The position numbers were made by a program, and so were the translations under genes. The notes beneath the pieces are model-generated. The model ran no database searches and was not told where the DNA came from. It saw nothing but the letters and a program-made list of their open reading frames with translations. From Desulfobulbaceae bacterium BRH_c16a (GTDB lineage: Bacteria; Desulfobacterota; Desulfobulbia; Desulfobulbales; Desulfocapsaceae): DNA of 64,000 bases. The stretch is taken from positions 340,492-404,491 of the forward strand of contig LADS01000004.1 of the NCBI GenBank assembly GCA_000961725.1. Reading direction: 5' to 3'. Each line of letters begins with the position of its first letter. Position 1 is the first letter of the stretch. Positions 1-8,161 of the stretch are shown here, piece by piece.

Positions 1-1
1 T

Positions 2-184
2 GAAGAGGTTAACGGCCTCCATATCGTCATGGCTGAATTGGAGGAAAGAATTGAAAAACTGCGGAAAGAGTGCCCGACCGAATGGCAGCCTCAGCAGGAA
101 GATATAAAAATGAAAATTTCGGAACTCAACACTAGATACAACGACACTGCAGGTGTGCTCTTCGACTATGATTACGGTGGTTAA
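2..184 (+). CDS. C-terminal end of an unrecognised protein (cut by window start)
   Basis: An open frame enters from the left edge and ends at TAA 182-184, giving the last 60 residues of a protein. The visible part is charged and helical (LEERIEKLRKECP, then KISELNTRYNDTAG), suggesting a short coiled coil, and it ends in FDYDYGG. The next gene starts 28 bases further on the same strand with a strong ribosome site, so the two are probably co-transcribed. I do not recognise the family and cannot say what the missing N-terminal part is. Confidence 0.55.
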   Translation, partial: EEVNGLHIVMAELEERIEKLRKECPTEWQPQQEDIKMKISELNTRYNDTAGVLFDYDYGG

Positions 185-212
185 AGGTTATTCGAATAGA
201 GGAGGAAGTGTT

Positions 213-524
213 ATGAAGCGGCAAAAAGAGATGGTCGAGTCGTTTCTGTTAGCCCATCGCGAATTTATGAGCAACCTGAACGATTCCATCGATATAATTG
301 AACGCGATATCCAGGAGGCTGCGGATTTCGACAAAGAGTGCACAGGTGAATGGTGTACGACAATGGAAACTTCGATCGACGAGCTGGCCAAATTCATCTA
401 TTCCATCAGTGAACCCAGGTGGCTCTCTGAAGAGGATTCACAGACAATACGCAACATGAGGCACAGGATTCACGATATTTATGCCAGATTCAGAGGAATT
501 AACGCACGTACAGGGAAAGAGTAA
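213..524 (+). CDS. Conserved-looking small hypothetical protein, 103 aa
   Basis: The ATG at 213 is preceded by a strong GAGGAGG ribosome site (about 200-206). An upstream in-frame GTG at 153 has none and lies inside the preceding gene, so 213 is preferred. The product is acidic and mostly helical, with no signal peptide or membrane segment. It holds a Cys pair in ECTGEWC (a possible metal or redox site) and a block ISEPRWLSEEDS followed by a basic helix. Both features look conserved in style, but I cannot name a family. It sits directly behind the partial gene at 2-184 and is followed by a structured repeat and hairpins. Function unknown; the coding call itself is fairly sure from the ribosome site and amino-acid composition. 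Confidence 0.7.
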   Translation: MKRQKEMVESFLLAHREFMSNLNDSIDIIERDIQEAADFDKECTGEWCTTMETSIDELAKFIYSISEPRWLSEEDSQTIRNMRHRIHDIYARFRGINARTGKE

Positions 525-587
525 TTCCAAAAAGAGCCATATGTCCGGGGCTACACCCCCCAAGGGGGTACTCTTTGCAGTCCCCCC

Positions 588-633
588 GGGATAAGTACCT
601 TCATCATTCCTAATGAATTTCTAAGGTACTAAA
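588..633 (+). repeat. Dispersed palindromic repeat, copy A
   Basis: The sequence GGGATAAGTACCTT is answered by CTAAGGTACTAAA about 20 bases later, giving an 8-bp perfect inverted repeat (AGTACCTT/AAGGTACT). Just upstream (547-587) are C-run/G-run stretches able to form extra hairpins. The same block occurs inverted at 22452-22532 and, with compensating changes, at 30926-31023. It lies in a gene-free spacer. Confidence 0.75.
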
Positions 634-664
634 GAAGCATATTGCCCTTGAAGACAAAAGTTGA

Positions 665-684
665 AGCCGGCTTTCGGGCCGGCT
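665..684. other. Strong GC hairpin
   Basis: AGCCGGC and GCCGGCT (7 bp, perfect) flank a TTCGGG-like loop. It has no U-tract of its own and stands 13 bases before a second, terminator-like stem. It may be part of a short transcribed leader or tail. Confidence 0.5.
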
Positions 685-696
685 GCAACGACGAGA

Positions 697-743
697 AACC
701 CGAAAACCGACGCCATTGGCTAACGGAATCCGGGTTGTTTTTT
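697..743 (+). terminator. Possible intrinsic terminator
   Basis: AACCCG (697-702) pairs with CGGGTT (731-736) and is followed by a run of T (738-743). The loop is long (28 bases), so the structure is weaker than a classical terminator. It would end transcription coming from the two small genes on the left, just before the convergent HTH gene. Confidence 0.4.
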
Positions 744-943
744 CAGTTCATATTCCCCTTGTTGTACAGTTCGTAAATACTGCAGGGGTCGATGAGTATC
801 TTCCCTCTCTCCCTGATGGCACGTAACTCGCCGTATTCCAGGAGCTGGTAGATGACCTTTCGTCCAACTCCGAGAAATTTGGCGGCCTCGGGTACACTTA
901 CAAGATCGGGCAATAATTTTTGCGGCATGAAAGTCTGCATCAT
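743..943 (-). CDS. Small helix-turn-helix DNA-binding protein (excisionase/MerR-like HTH_17)
   Basis: A 66-residue protein containing SVPEAAKFLGVGRKVIYQLL then GELRAI and GKILIDP. This is the usual pattern of the excisionase-type winged HTH (helix-turn-helix, then a wing with a basic residue), which covers nearly the whole protein. Such proteins bind DNA as regulators or as recombination directionality factors, but no integrase is nearby, so a regulatory role is more likely. Two adjacent ATG codons (943 and 940) follow TGAGGAA; the second has the better spacing. A 7-bp inverted repeat (960-983) lies right upstream and could be its own operator (inference). Confidence 0.75.
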   Translation of the reverse strand: MMQTFMPQKLLPDLVSVPEAAKFLGVGRKVIYQLLEYGELRAIRERGKILIDPCSIYELYNKGNMN

Positions 944-959
944 TTCCTCATTATGTTAA

Positions 960-983
960 CGTAGAAAGCTATGCTCTTCTACG
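960..983. promoter_or_regulatory. Inverted repeat upstream of the HTH gene (possible operator)
   Basis: CGTAGAA (960-966) and TTCTACG (977-983) form a perfect 7-bp dyad with a 10-base centre, 17 bases upstream of the HTH gene start. Position and symmetry suit an autoregulatory operator. No T-run follows, so a terminator is less likely. Confidence 0.4.
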
Positions 984-1154
984 AATAAAGTTTAGTCAGC
1001 CGGGTGATCCCGGATCAACCCCCATAAAGGGGATGCTTAAAACCAAAGATAAGCACGTAATACAGGTCGGAAAGCGATTTTCGATTTTCCCCGTTCAAAC
1101 CCGTAGCTCAACTTTTCCGGCTGTCGACACAACCTGCATAGAGGAGGAAATCGA

Positions 1155-1793
1155 ATGAAGAGCGCCCTGCTGGTTGTTGATATTCAGAATGATTTCTGCC
1201 CGGGGGGGGCCTTGCCGGTACCCCAGGGCGATCTCATCATTCCGGCGATCAACAGTCTCATTGCATTTTTTCCGGAGGTAATCGCCACCAAGGACTGGCA
1301 TCCGCCGGGACACATAAGCTTCGCCAGCCGCTGCGCAAAACCGGTCATGGAGATGATCGAAACCCCCTACGGCCCGCAGATCCTCTGGCCCGATCACTGT
1401 GTCCAGGAGACGTGGGGGGCAGAGTTCCACCCGGCTCTTGCGACCGATGCCATAAAGCATGTGGTCTATAAGGGAACCCATCCGGAGATTGACAGCTACA
1501 GCACTTTTTTCGACAATGCAAGGCGGCAGCAGACCGGTCTTCACCGCTATCTTCAGGATGCCGGCATCACCGAGCTCTATCTCTGCGGTCTCGCCACCGA
1601 CTACTGCGTCCTCTACAGTTCATTGGATGCGCTGGAACTGGGGTACTCCATCACTGTCATCGAGAACGCCTGCCGCGGCGTAAATGTCGCACCGGATGAC
1701 AGCGCCAAAGCCATGCAGAAAATAGTGGACTCCGGCGGCCGGGTGATTGCGAGCACCCAGATCCATGGGCAGGGCAAGGAAGGCATGCGATGA
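1155..1793 (+). CDS. pncA: Nicotinamidase
   Basis: Isochorismatase-fold amidohydrolase that converts nicotinamide to nicotinate and ammonia, the first step of NAD salvage in the cytoplasm. The catalytic triad is visible as Asp9 (LLVVDIQNDF), Lys106 (HVVYKGT) and Cys151 (ATDYCV). Metal ligands Asp47 and His49 lie in KDWHPPGH, with His81 (PDHC) the probable third. Length (212 aa) is normal. The ATG at 1155 follows GAGGAGG at 1141-1147. The stop overlaps the next gene's ATG by four bases (ATGA), so the two enzymes of the pathway are translationally coupled. Not ambiguous with isochorismatase because the GLATDYC context and partner gene are specific. Confidence 0.93.
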   Translation: MKSALLVVDIQNDFCPGGALPVPQGDLIIPAINSLIAFFPEVIATKDWHPPGHISFASRCAKPVMEMIETPYGPQILWPDHCVQETWGAEFHPALATDAIKHVVYKGTHPEIDSYSTFFDNARRQQTGLHRYLQDAGITELYLCGLATDYCVLYSSLDALELGYSITVIENACRGVNVAPDDSAKAMQKIVDSGGRVIASTQIHGQGKEGMR

Positions 1794-3343
1794 AACGCGC
1801 ACACCGAAACCTCAGCGAAGGGATATTGATGACGGATCAGTACCAGCTGACCATGGCCCAGCTCTATTTCCGCCAGGGACTCCACCGGATGCCGGCTCAG
1901 TTCGAGTACTTCTACCGCAATAATCCTTCCTATGGCTCGCATCAGGCCGGTTACACCGTTCTGGCGGGAACCGGCAGCCTGCTGGAATGGATGGCGGAAG
2001 AACGTTTCACGGAAAATGAAATCGCCTGCCTCGGTCGGCAGAGAGGCCGCAGCGGCACGCCGTTATTTCAGCCGGACTTTCTCGACTGGCTTCTGCAGGA
2101 GGGCGATTTTTCGCAGATTCGGCTCCAGGGCCTGCAGGAAGGAAGAGTGGCCCATCCGACGGTCCCCCTGCTGACGGTGCAGGGCCCCTTCGCCATGGCG
2201 CAGATCCTCGAAACCTCCCTGCTCAACCATATGAACTATCAAACCCTGATCGCGACAAAGGCCGCCCGCATGCGCCAGGCGGCGAACAGGCGGCCGATTC
2301 TCGAGTTCGGCCTGCGGCGGGCTCAGGGCTATGGCGGCAACGCCGGGGTCCGCGGGGCGCTGGTCGGAGGGGCGGACGCTTCCAGCAATGTGGGGATATC
2401 CCATGCTCTGGGCTTTGACCCGAAGGGAACCCATGCCCACTCGATGGTGCAGGCCTTTGTCGCTCTCGGCAGTGGCGAGCTGGGGGCCTTCCGCGCCTAC
2501 GCCGAAACCTACCCCGACGACTGCCTGCTGCTGGTCGACACCATCGACACCCTGAAGAGCGGCATTCCCAACGCCATCCGGGTTTTTGAGGAACTGCGGC
2601 GGAAAGGACATCGCCCGGTGGGGATTCGGCTCGACTCGGGCGATCTCGCCTATCTCACCCTGAGTGCCGCCCAGGCGCTCAATCGGGCCGGCTTTGCCGA
2701 TACCGCCATTGTCCTCTCCAACCAGCTGGATGAAATGGTCATCTGGCAGATCCTCAGCCAGATCCGCACCGAAGCGCCGAAGCTCGGGATGAACCCGGAA
2801 GAAATCATCGACCGTATGGTCTTCGGGGTGGGCACCGCGCTGATCACCAGTCAGGGAGCGGCGGCGCTGGACGGCGTCTACAAATTGACCGCCGTAAAAG
2901 ACGGGAAAGAATGGCGGCCGGCCATCAAAATTTCCGAAACGCCCGGCAAGATCATCAATCCCGGGGAAAAACAAATCTGGCGGCTCTACGATCTGCGGGA
3001 CAAGGCGGTGTGCGACGTACTGGCGATAAAAGATGAACGGCTGGACGTTACGCCCGAACTCGACCTGCACCACCCGGTTGACTTCCAGATCCGCCGCACC
3101 CTGAAAAAAGAAGAGTTGAGCCGGGTGGAGCGGCTATACACCGACCTGAACATGGTGGAGGGCGGCGCCGAGGACACTATCGCCCGGATGCGCCTTCGCC
3201 GGGATTATGATCTCGAACGCCTGGACGACGGCGTCAAGCGAATGGTCAATCCCCACCGCTATCACGTCTCCCTGACCCGGGAGCTCTGGGAGTTGAAGCA
3301 GAAACTTGTCGGCGAACGGTTATCTATTGGCAAACGGACATAA
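1790..3343 (+). CDS. pncB: Nicotinate phosphoribosyltransferase
   Basis: Second enzyme of the Preiss-Handler route: nicotinate plus PRPP (with ATP) gives nicotinate mononucleotide. The 517-aa protein opens with ILMTDQYQLTMAQLY, the family's substrate-loop start, followed by ILEFGLRRAQG (aromatic/nucleotide site), GTHAHSMVQAF with the phosphorylatable-His region, and IRLDSGDLAYLT (PRPP site). The C-terminus is the longer form seen in many anaerobes. Start at 1790 overlaps pncA by 4 bp; a second ATG lies at 1829 (MTDQYQL), but the coupled start is preferred. It forms a two-gene operon with pncA and converges on the stressosome operon, whose last stop is only 12 bases away. Confidence 0.92.
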   Translation: MKRAHRNLSEGILMTDQYQLTMAQLYFRQGLHRMPAQFEYFYRNNPSYGSHQAGYTVLAGTGSLLEWMAEERFTENEIACLGRQRGRSGTPLFQPDFLDWLLQEGDFSQIRLQGLQEGRVAHPTVPLLTVQGPFAMAQILETSLLNHMNYQTLIATKAARMRQAANRRPILEFGLRRAQGYGGNAGVRGALVGGADASSNVGISHALGFDPKGTHAHSMVQAFVALGSGELGAFRAYAETYPDDCLLLVDTIDTLKSGIPNAIRVFEELRRKGHRPVGIRLDSGDLAYLTLSAAQALNRAGFADTAIVLSNQLDEMVIWQILSQIRTEAPKLGMNPEEIIDRMVFGVGTALITSQGAAALDGVYKLTAVKDGKEWRPAIKISETPGKIINPGEKQIWRLYDLRDKAVCDVLAIKDERLDVTPELDLHHPVDFQIRRTLKKEELSRVERLYTDLNMVEGGAEDTIARMRLRRDYDLERLDDGVKRMVNPHRYHVSLTRELWELKQKLVGERLSIGKRT

Positions 3344-3355
3344 AGGCCGCCCCTC

Positions 3356-5554
3356 TTACAACCGGTCCCGGTTGAAAAGGGAGACGACCTTATCTGCCGG
3401 CAGCGGCGGACTGTAGAGGTTGCCCTGAAGGAGTTCGCAACGCAGCAGCCTCAACAACTTGGCCTGCTCCTCCAGTTCCACTCCTTCCGCGACCACCTCC
3501 AGCTCGAGTGCGTGGGCCAGCGAGATGATGGCAGTGACAATGGCAAGGCTGTTGGGCCGTTCGGCCATGTCGACGATGAAGGAACGGTCGATCTTGATCT
3601 CATTTACCGGCAGCTGGCTCAGGTAGCTGAGCGAGGAATAGCCGGTACCGAAGTCGTCGATGGCGATGCGAAATCCCATCTCGCGGGCGGCCTCCAGTTT
3701 GGGGATGTTATCCTTGACTTCGGTCATCACCGCACTTTCGGTTATTTCCAGATCCAGTCCTTCACTGCGGCCGGAGGTGTCCTGCAGGATCTGCCGCAGG
3801 GACTGGATAAAGTTTTTCTGTCGCAGCTGGATCGGCGAGACATTGACGGCGACCCTCGGCGGATTGAGATTCATCAGCCGCCACCGGTACAGATCATCTG
3901 CGGCTCGCCGCATTACCCAGTCGCCGATCACGATGATCATGCCGGTCTCTTCCAGAAGCGGTATAAAACCGCCCGGCAGGACGATGCCGGTCTCAGGGTC
4001 GGCATAGCGCAACAAAGCTTCCAAACCGATGATGCGGCCAGTGGCGGCAGAGACCTTCGGTTGATAATGAACGGTCAGGCCGCCCTGTTCGATCGCCTTT
4101 CGCAACTTTGCCTGCATGGTGACCGACTGGATAATCCTGTCATTCATGGCCGCATCGTACAGCAGATAAGGCTCATCCTTGCGCTGGGCTCTCTTGAGGG
4201 CGATCTCGGCGTTTTTATAAAGGGTGTCGGCGTCGGTGGCATCGGAGGGGAAAAGCGAAATGCCTACCCTGAGAGCGATGTGGATATCAGTGTCGTCCAC
4301 TCGAAACGGTTTGGCAAAGCTGCTGAGTATATCGTGCTCCAGTATATGGGCGACCTGGTTCGCTTCAATGATATTTGTGAGAGACAGGGCAAACCGATAG
4401 GCGCCAAGTCTCGCAACGGTTTCGCAATGTTCGGAAGAGTCATAGAAACGTTTGGCAATCAGCTTCAGCAGACTGTCACCGACGTGACGGCCATAGGTGT
4501 CCCGTACATCGGAAAAATGAACCAGATCCACCAGAAGCAAGGCGATGCTCACCTCCTCGCGTTCGGCGGCCTGGAGCTGCAGAGGCAACTGTTCCATTAA
4601 CAGGCTTCGGTTGGGCAGGCCGGTCAGGACATCGTAATAGGCGAGATAATTGAGCCGCTCCCCTTTCTTGATATGTTCAAGAGCAAAGGAGAGATCGCCC
4701 GCCAATTCATTCAGCAGCCGCATCTCGTCGGGTTTAAAGGCGTCCGGTTCGAGGGAGAAGAGGGCAATAACCCCGACCACCCGTCCTTCCACTTTCAGGG
4801 GCAGCACGCCATAGGCGGCATAGCCCCCGGCAGATCCGTTCCACGTTGCCGGATGACCTGCACTCCTGTGACGGACCACGGCAACGCCCTCGTCGTAGAC
4901 CTTGTCGACCGCCCCACGGATCTCCACACTGATCGAATCGACCGGCGTGGTTTGGCATGACATGCCGTTGCCGGCAAGATGATGACACCACGTATCCGAG
5001 TCCTGTCCTTCCGTGCGGAAATTGACCCAGGCTACCGGATAACCGCCCTGATTGACGGCGATCCGGCACGCTTCCTTTAGGAGTTCCTCACGGTCATGCA
5101 GGCGCACGATGGCCGAATTGATGCTGCTGAGGATTAGATAGAGGCGGGCAAGATCGGCGGTATTGCGCTGGCTCTCCTGCAGATCCCGGGTGCGTTCCTC
5201 CACCCGCTTCTCCAGGGTAGCATTGGCCTCCTGCAGCTGATGGATGGTGTCGTCGAACCCGCGATGCATCATCTCGAACGGCGCCATCACTTCAGCCAGA
5301 AACTCCTCGCTCCGGTGGAGATACTCTCCCGTCTGCCCTTCTGCGGCGCCTTTCGATACTTCGCTCCATACGATGCTCTGGTGCATCGTTACCAGGTCAA
5401 GGATGTTGCGCTGTTCGGCAACCGCCCGGCGACCGAGCTCATAGGCACACATCAGCGCCTCTTCGCCCTCTCCGCCGAGCGCATATTCCACTAAAGCGCT
5501 TTGGTAAGAGGCGGCGAAGTTTGATACAGGATCCAGGTGGGTCTGGCTGCTCAT
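3356..5554 (-). CDS. RsbU-N-like/GAF/GGDEF/EAL protein, stressosome output
   Basis: 732 aa. Residues about 10-90 (YQSALVEYAL, ELGRRAVAEQ, ILDLVTMHQ) resemble the N-terminal RsbT-binding domain of RsbU phosphatases. Then comes a coiled coil (about 95-135), a GAF domain (about 145-300), a GGDEF domain (about 320-480) and an EAL domain (about 500-725). The GGDEF signature is replaced by LGAYRF, so cyclase activity is probably lost. The EAL domain keeps EALLRY, the Asn in AVNVSP, EITESAV, DDFGTGYSSL, KIDRSF and EGVE, so c-di-GMP phosphodiesterase activity is likely. It is the last gene of the stressosome operon and overlaps rsbX by 4 bp. Inference: RsbT released from the stressosome binds the N-terminus and switches the phosphodiesterase. 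Confidence 0.85.
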   Translation of the reverse strand: MSSQTHLDPVSNFAASYQSALVEYALGGEGEEALMCAYELGRRAVAEQRNILDLVTMHQSIVWSEVSKGAAEGQTGEYLHRSEEFLAEVMAPFEMMHRGFDDTIHQLQEANATLEKRVEERTRDLQESQRNTADLARLYLILSSINSAIVRLHDREELLKEACRIAVNQGGYPVAWVNFRTEGQDSDTWCHHLAGNGMSCQTTPVDSISVEIRGAVDKVYDEGVAVVRHRSAGHPATWNGSAGGYAAYGVLPLKVEGRVVGVIALFSLEPDAFKPDEMRLLNELAGDLSFALEHIKKGERLNYLAYYDVLTGLPNRSLLMEQLPLQLQAAEREEVSIALLLVDLVHFSDVRDTYGRHVGDSLLKLIAKRFYDSSEHCETVARLGAYRFALSLTNIIEANQVAHILEHDILSSFAKPFRVDDTDIHIALRVGISLFPSDATDADTLYKNAEIALKRAQRKDEPYLLYDAAMNDRIIQSVTMQAKLRKAIEQGGLTVHYQPKVSAATGRIIGLEALLRYADPETGIVLPGGFIPLLEETGMIIVIGDWVMRRAADDLYRWRLMNLNPPRVAVNVSPIQLRQKNFIQSLRQILQDTSGRSEGLDLEITESAVMTEVKDNIPKLEAAREMGFRIAIDDFGTGYSSLSYLSQLPVNEIKIDRSFIVDMAERPNSLAIVTAIISLAHALELEVVAEGVELEEQAKLLRLLRCELLQGNLYSPPLPADKVVSLFNRDRL

Positions 5555-6201
5555 GGCGGGCTCACCCCCTGTGATGGAAAGCGCCAGCGGGCCACCAGGA
5601 CCAGGGCGTCGTCGGTGGGCTTGGCGTAGTGATCGAGAATGTGCCTGGCGAGTCTGTCGGGTGGATACGGCAGGTCGACGGCCCGGACGAAATCACCCCC
5701 TATGCCGTCGGTTGCCAGGGCCAGGGTGTCGCCATCCTGCAGCGGCAAAAACGACGACAGCAGGCCGGGAAGCCGGTAACCGACGATGCCGCCACGCATG
5801 GTGATATATTGGGTGGGGAGAGAGGCAGGCGGGGCATGGCGAATCACCCCTTCCACGTTGCCGACTCCGGCCCAGCTGAGCAGGCACCGCTCCCGGTCGA
5901 TAGTGACAACGGCGGCGGCACTGCCGCGGGTGTTTTTGAGGGCTTCATGACAAAGCCGGATCAGTTCAACCGGCGCCTCCCCGGTATGCTGTTCGAGCAC
6001 CTCAACCAAAGCCCTGCTGGCCGCGGCAGCCTCCGGACCGTGCCCCAACCCGTCGGCAACCGCCAGCAGCCAGCCTGTTGACGTTCTGGCAACAAAGTGT
6101 TTGTCTCCAGACTTCTCCTCACCGGGAAACGCCCGTGTTGCAACGCCCCAGTCCAATTCTCCACTGTTACTGCTTGGAGTTTTCACTACGAATGCTCCCA
6201 T
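5551..6201 (-). CDS. rsbX: RsbX-like serine/threonine phosphatase (stressosome reset)
   Basis: A 216-aa single-domain PP2C/SpoIIE-type phosphatase. Metal-binding acidic motifs are seen in LLAVADGLGHGPEAAAA, ALATDGIGGDF and TDDALVLV. It lacks the extra N-terminal domain of RsbU, which fits RsbX, the phosphatase that removes phosphate from RsbR and RsbS to reset the stressosome. It overlaps the 3' end of rsbT by 16 bases and the start of the GGDEF/EAL gene by 4 bases, so the whole set is co-translated. Assignment to RsbX over another PP2C rests on domain content plus position. Confidence 0.88.
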   Translation of the reverse strand: MGAFVVKTPSSNSGELDWGVATRAFPGEEKSGDKHFVARTSTGWLLAVADGLGHGPEAAAASRALVEVLEQHTGEAPVELIRLCHEALKNTRGSAAAVVTIDRERCLLSWAGVGNVEGVIRHAPPASLPTQYITMRGGIVGYRLPGLLSSFLPLQDGDTLALATDGIGGDFVRAVDLPYPPDRLARHILDHYAKPTDDALVLVARWRFPSQGVSPP

Positions 6202-6587
6202 TTAACCATCGAAATGGTAGTGCCCTTGCCGACCTCGGAAACAATTTTAAAGTCGTCCATCAGCCGTCTTGCCCCAGGCAGCCCCAAACCCATTCCTTTT
6301 GAGGTGGAAAAGCCGTCCTGCATGGCCTGGGCGATGTTGGCTATGCCGGGGCCATGATCGCGGGCGATGATCAGCAGTCCCCGCTTCCCCCCCCTCACAA
6401 CACTGTGAAACTCAATCTCGCCACTCCCGGCATATTGCACGATATTCCGGGCAATTTCGGAGATGGCGGTCGCCATAAGGGTCAAATCGCTCCCCGAAAT
6501 GCCGCTCGTCATTCCGAGCTCGCGCCCCTTCTGACGTGCGTTCATTACTCCTGCATCGGATGAGACAGTGATCAATTCAACGTCCAT
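6186..6587 (-). CDS. rsbT: RsbT-like switch kinase
   Basis: 133-aa GHKL-type serine kinase. The ATP-binding motifs are all present: N box EIARNIVQYA, G1 box DHGPGI and G2 region MGLGLPGARRL. RsbT phosphorylates RsbS and RsbR in the stressosome, is released, and then activates a downstream partner. Length is normal for RsbT and shorter than RsbW. It starts 3 bases after rsbS and overlaps rsbX. With no RsbU, RsbV, RsbW or sigma-B gene in the operon, its partner is most likely the RsbU-N-like domain of the GGDEF/EAL protein (inference). Confidence 0.92.
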   Translation of the reverse strand: MDVELITVSSDAGVMNARQKGRELGMTSGISGSDLTLMATAISEIARNIVQYAGSGEIEFHSVVRGGKRGLLIIARDHGPGIANIAQAMQDGFSTSKGMGLGLPGARRLMDDFKIVSEVGKGTTISMVKWEHS

Positions 6588-6590
6588 AAT

Positions 6591-6959
6591 TTACCCGAGC
6601 CCATCCTCTTTGTCTGCCGCCTTGAGCATGGCGATACCGTCTTCCAGATCAAGGCTCATCATTGTTCCCTCCAGCGTCAACCCCAGCTGGACCATGGAAA
6701 AGGCAATCTCCGGCTGGATGCCGACGATCGCCACCTTCGCCCCCAGAAGGCGGGTCATCAGGGTGATGGAACGCAATGTCCGGGCGGCAAACGAATCCAT
6801 GACATCAAGCACGGTCACATCGATCACCACTCCTTTTGATCGGTGCCTGCGGACTGAGTGGACCAGATTCTCCTGCAGGCGGTTAAGATCCGAATCGGTT
6901 AACGCGCCCTGAATGGCGGCGATCAGGTAATCGCCCATTTTCAAGATCGGAACATCCAT
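6591..6959 (-). CDS. rsbS: RsbS-like STAS scaffold protein
   Basis: A 122-aa stand-alone STAS domain. The phosphoacceptor loop DVMDSFAARTL has the serine expected for RsbT phosphorylation (about Ser56). RsbS and RsbR build the icosahedral stressosome that holds RsbT. The ATG at 6959 shares a TGATG junction with the end of rsbR; a GTG at 6962 is also possible. Preferred start gives MDVPILKMGDYLI, which aligns in style with known RsbS. Third position of the operon fits the conserved order R-S-T-X. Confidence 0.92.
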   Translation of the reverse strand: MDVPILKMGDYLIAAIQGALTDSDLNRLQENLVHSVRRHRSKGVVIDVTVLDVMDSFAARTLRSITLMTRLLGAKVAIVGIQPEIAFSMVQLGLTLEGTMMSLDLEDGIAMLKAADKEDGLG

Positions 6960-7951
6960 CACAGTCTGCCCCTGTCCATGTTCAAGGCGGATTCGGCGAT
7001 TTTTTCAACACGGTATCCTAAAAGCCGCTCCGCATGCTCGATACCGTTCTGCAGATCGCCGACGGTATAGACCGGCCCCAGATCGATGCCCAAGGTCACC
7101 ATGGTCAGGGCAATTTCCGGAGAAATCCCTGAAATCACGACTTTTGCGCCCATCAGCCGGGCAGCATCAACCGTCTGCACCAGGTGATTGGCCACCCGCG
7201 AGTCGACGGTGGCGACCCCGGTTATGTCGATCACGATCACCTTGGCCCTGTTGGCACGGATCGACATAAGCAGGTGCTCTGTCAGTTGCCGCGCCCGCTG
7301 CGAATCGATCTGGCCGATTATCGGCAACAGCAGCATTCCCTCGCGAAACGGCAGAACCGGGGTCGAAAGCTCGCGGATCGCCTCCTGCTGCAAGGATTTT
7401 ATGGTCCGTTCCCGGGAGTCGATATAGGTTTCTATGGCCAGTGAGATATCGAGGAAGGTGAGCTTCATCAGCGAAAAGAAAGTTTCAATCGTCTCATCCG
7501 GATGCGTGCGATCTATCTCGAAAATATGCTTCCACACTTCGCGCAGATAAAAATTGTACATGCTGAGATAGAATTTGACCGGGAGTTCGATCTGCTCGTG
7601 AACCGAACCGATCGTGAGCCTTTCCTCGACATAATCGATGTCGTACTTCCCCTTGGTCAGACGGAGGAAGTAGGCCTTCTGCTTAGCCTTGACCCGGGCC
7701 AGCAACTCGTCGTCGGCGAAGAAGACCCTCATCTCGTCGAACGACATCAGGTGTTCGTAGAAGGCATCGATTACCGTCTGGGCGTAGGACTCGGAGACTG
7801 AGGCCAGTTTTCGCAGGCGTTCCTCGTCCTCCGGGCCGAACTCCAGAAATTGTTTCCGACGGTCAAGTTCCTGCTCGGTGATATTCATCATCTCGGCCAG
7901 GTTCAGAAATTTATCGGGTAGATGGGTTGTTGAGGATGGCGGCATCGGCAA
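6959..7951 (-). CDS. rsbR: RsbR paralogue with globin-type heme sensor domain
   Basis: 330 aa: an N-terminal sensor-globin domain (about 25-180) joined by a helical linker to a C-terminal STAS domain (about 200-315). The globin part carries the pattern LTIGSVHEQIELP, whose His118 is the candidate proximal heme ligand, as in globin-coupled sensors. In the STAS part, Ser217 (GQIDSQRA) and Ser251 (ATVDSRVA) occupy the regions phosphorylated by RsbT in other RsbR proteins. The start at 7951 follows ATGGAGG. First gene of the stressosome operon. It would sense oxygen, NO or CO and pass this to RsbT. Heme binding is inferred from the motif only. Confidence 0.9.
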   Translation of the reverse strand: MPMPPSSTTHLPDKFLNLAEMMNITEQELDRRKQFLEFGPEDEERLRKLASVSESYAQTVIDAFYEHLMSFDEMRVFFADDELLARVKAKQKAYFLRLTKGKYDIDYVEERLTIGSVHEQIELPVKFYLSMYNFYLREVWKHIFEIDRTHPDETIETFFSLMKLTFLDISLAIETYIDSRERTIKSLQQEAIRELSTPVLPFREGMLLLPIIGQIDSQRARQLTEHLLMSIRANRAKVIVIDITGVATVDSRVANHLVQTVDAARLMGAKVVISGISPEIALTMVTLGIDLGPVYTVGDLQNGIEHAERLLGYRVEKIAESALNMDRGRL

Positions 7952-8161
7952 ACCTCCATTTTCTTAAAAATAAAGGCAGAAGCTCAGGCTCTGTTTTTCT
8001 CGGATAAACCGGATATCATTGATCGCAACATCGACCGGAATCTCCGCTCGGACTTCGGCTCTTCGCCGTATCGGCCGGCCATCGAACTCCGCATTTCGGC
8101 ATTTGGGTTACATATTGAGTCTGACACCCCACAAGAGGGTACCAATTATCATTATGTATAA

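Noticed and set aside
541..743. Possible riboswitch or tRNA in the hairpin-rich spacer
   Set aside because: No match by eye to the c-di-GMP (GEMM), cobalamin or tRNA patterns, and the next plus-strand gene is 400 bases away; kept only as repeat and hairpins.
2063..3073. 336-aa minus-strand frame over pncB
   Set aside because: Antisense to well-supported NAPRTase motifs; a shadow of codon bias.
3512..4600. 362-aa plus-strand frame over the GGDEF/EAL gene
   Set aside because: Antisense to recognised GGDEF and EAL motifs, no ribosome site, no recognisable domain.
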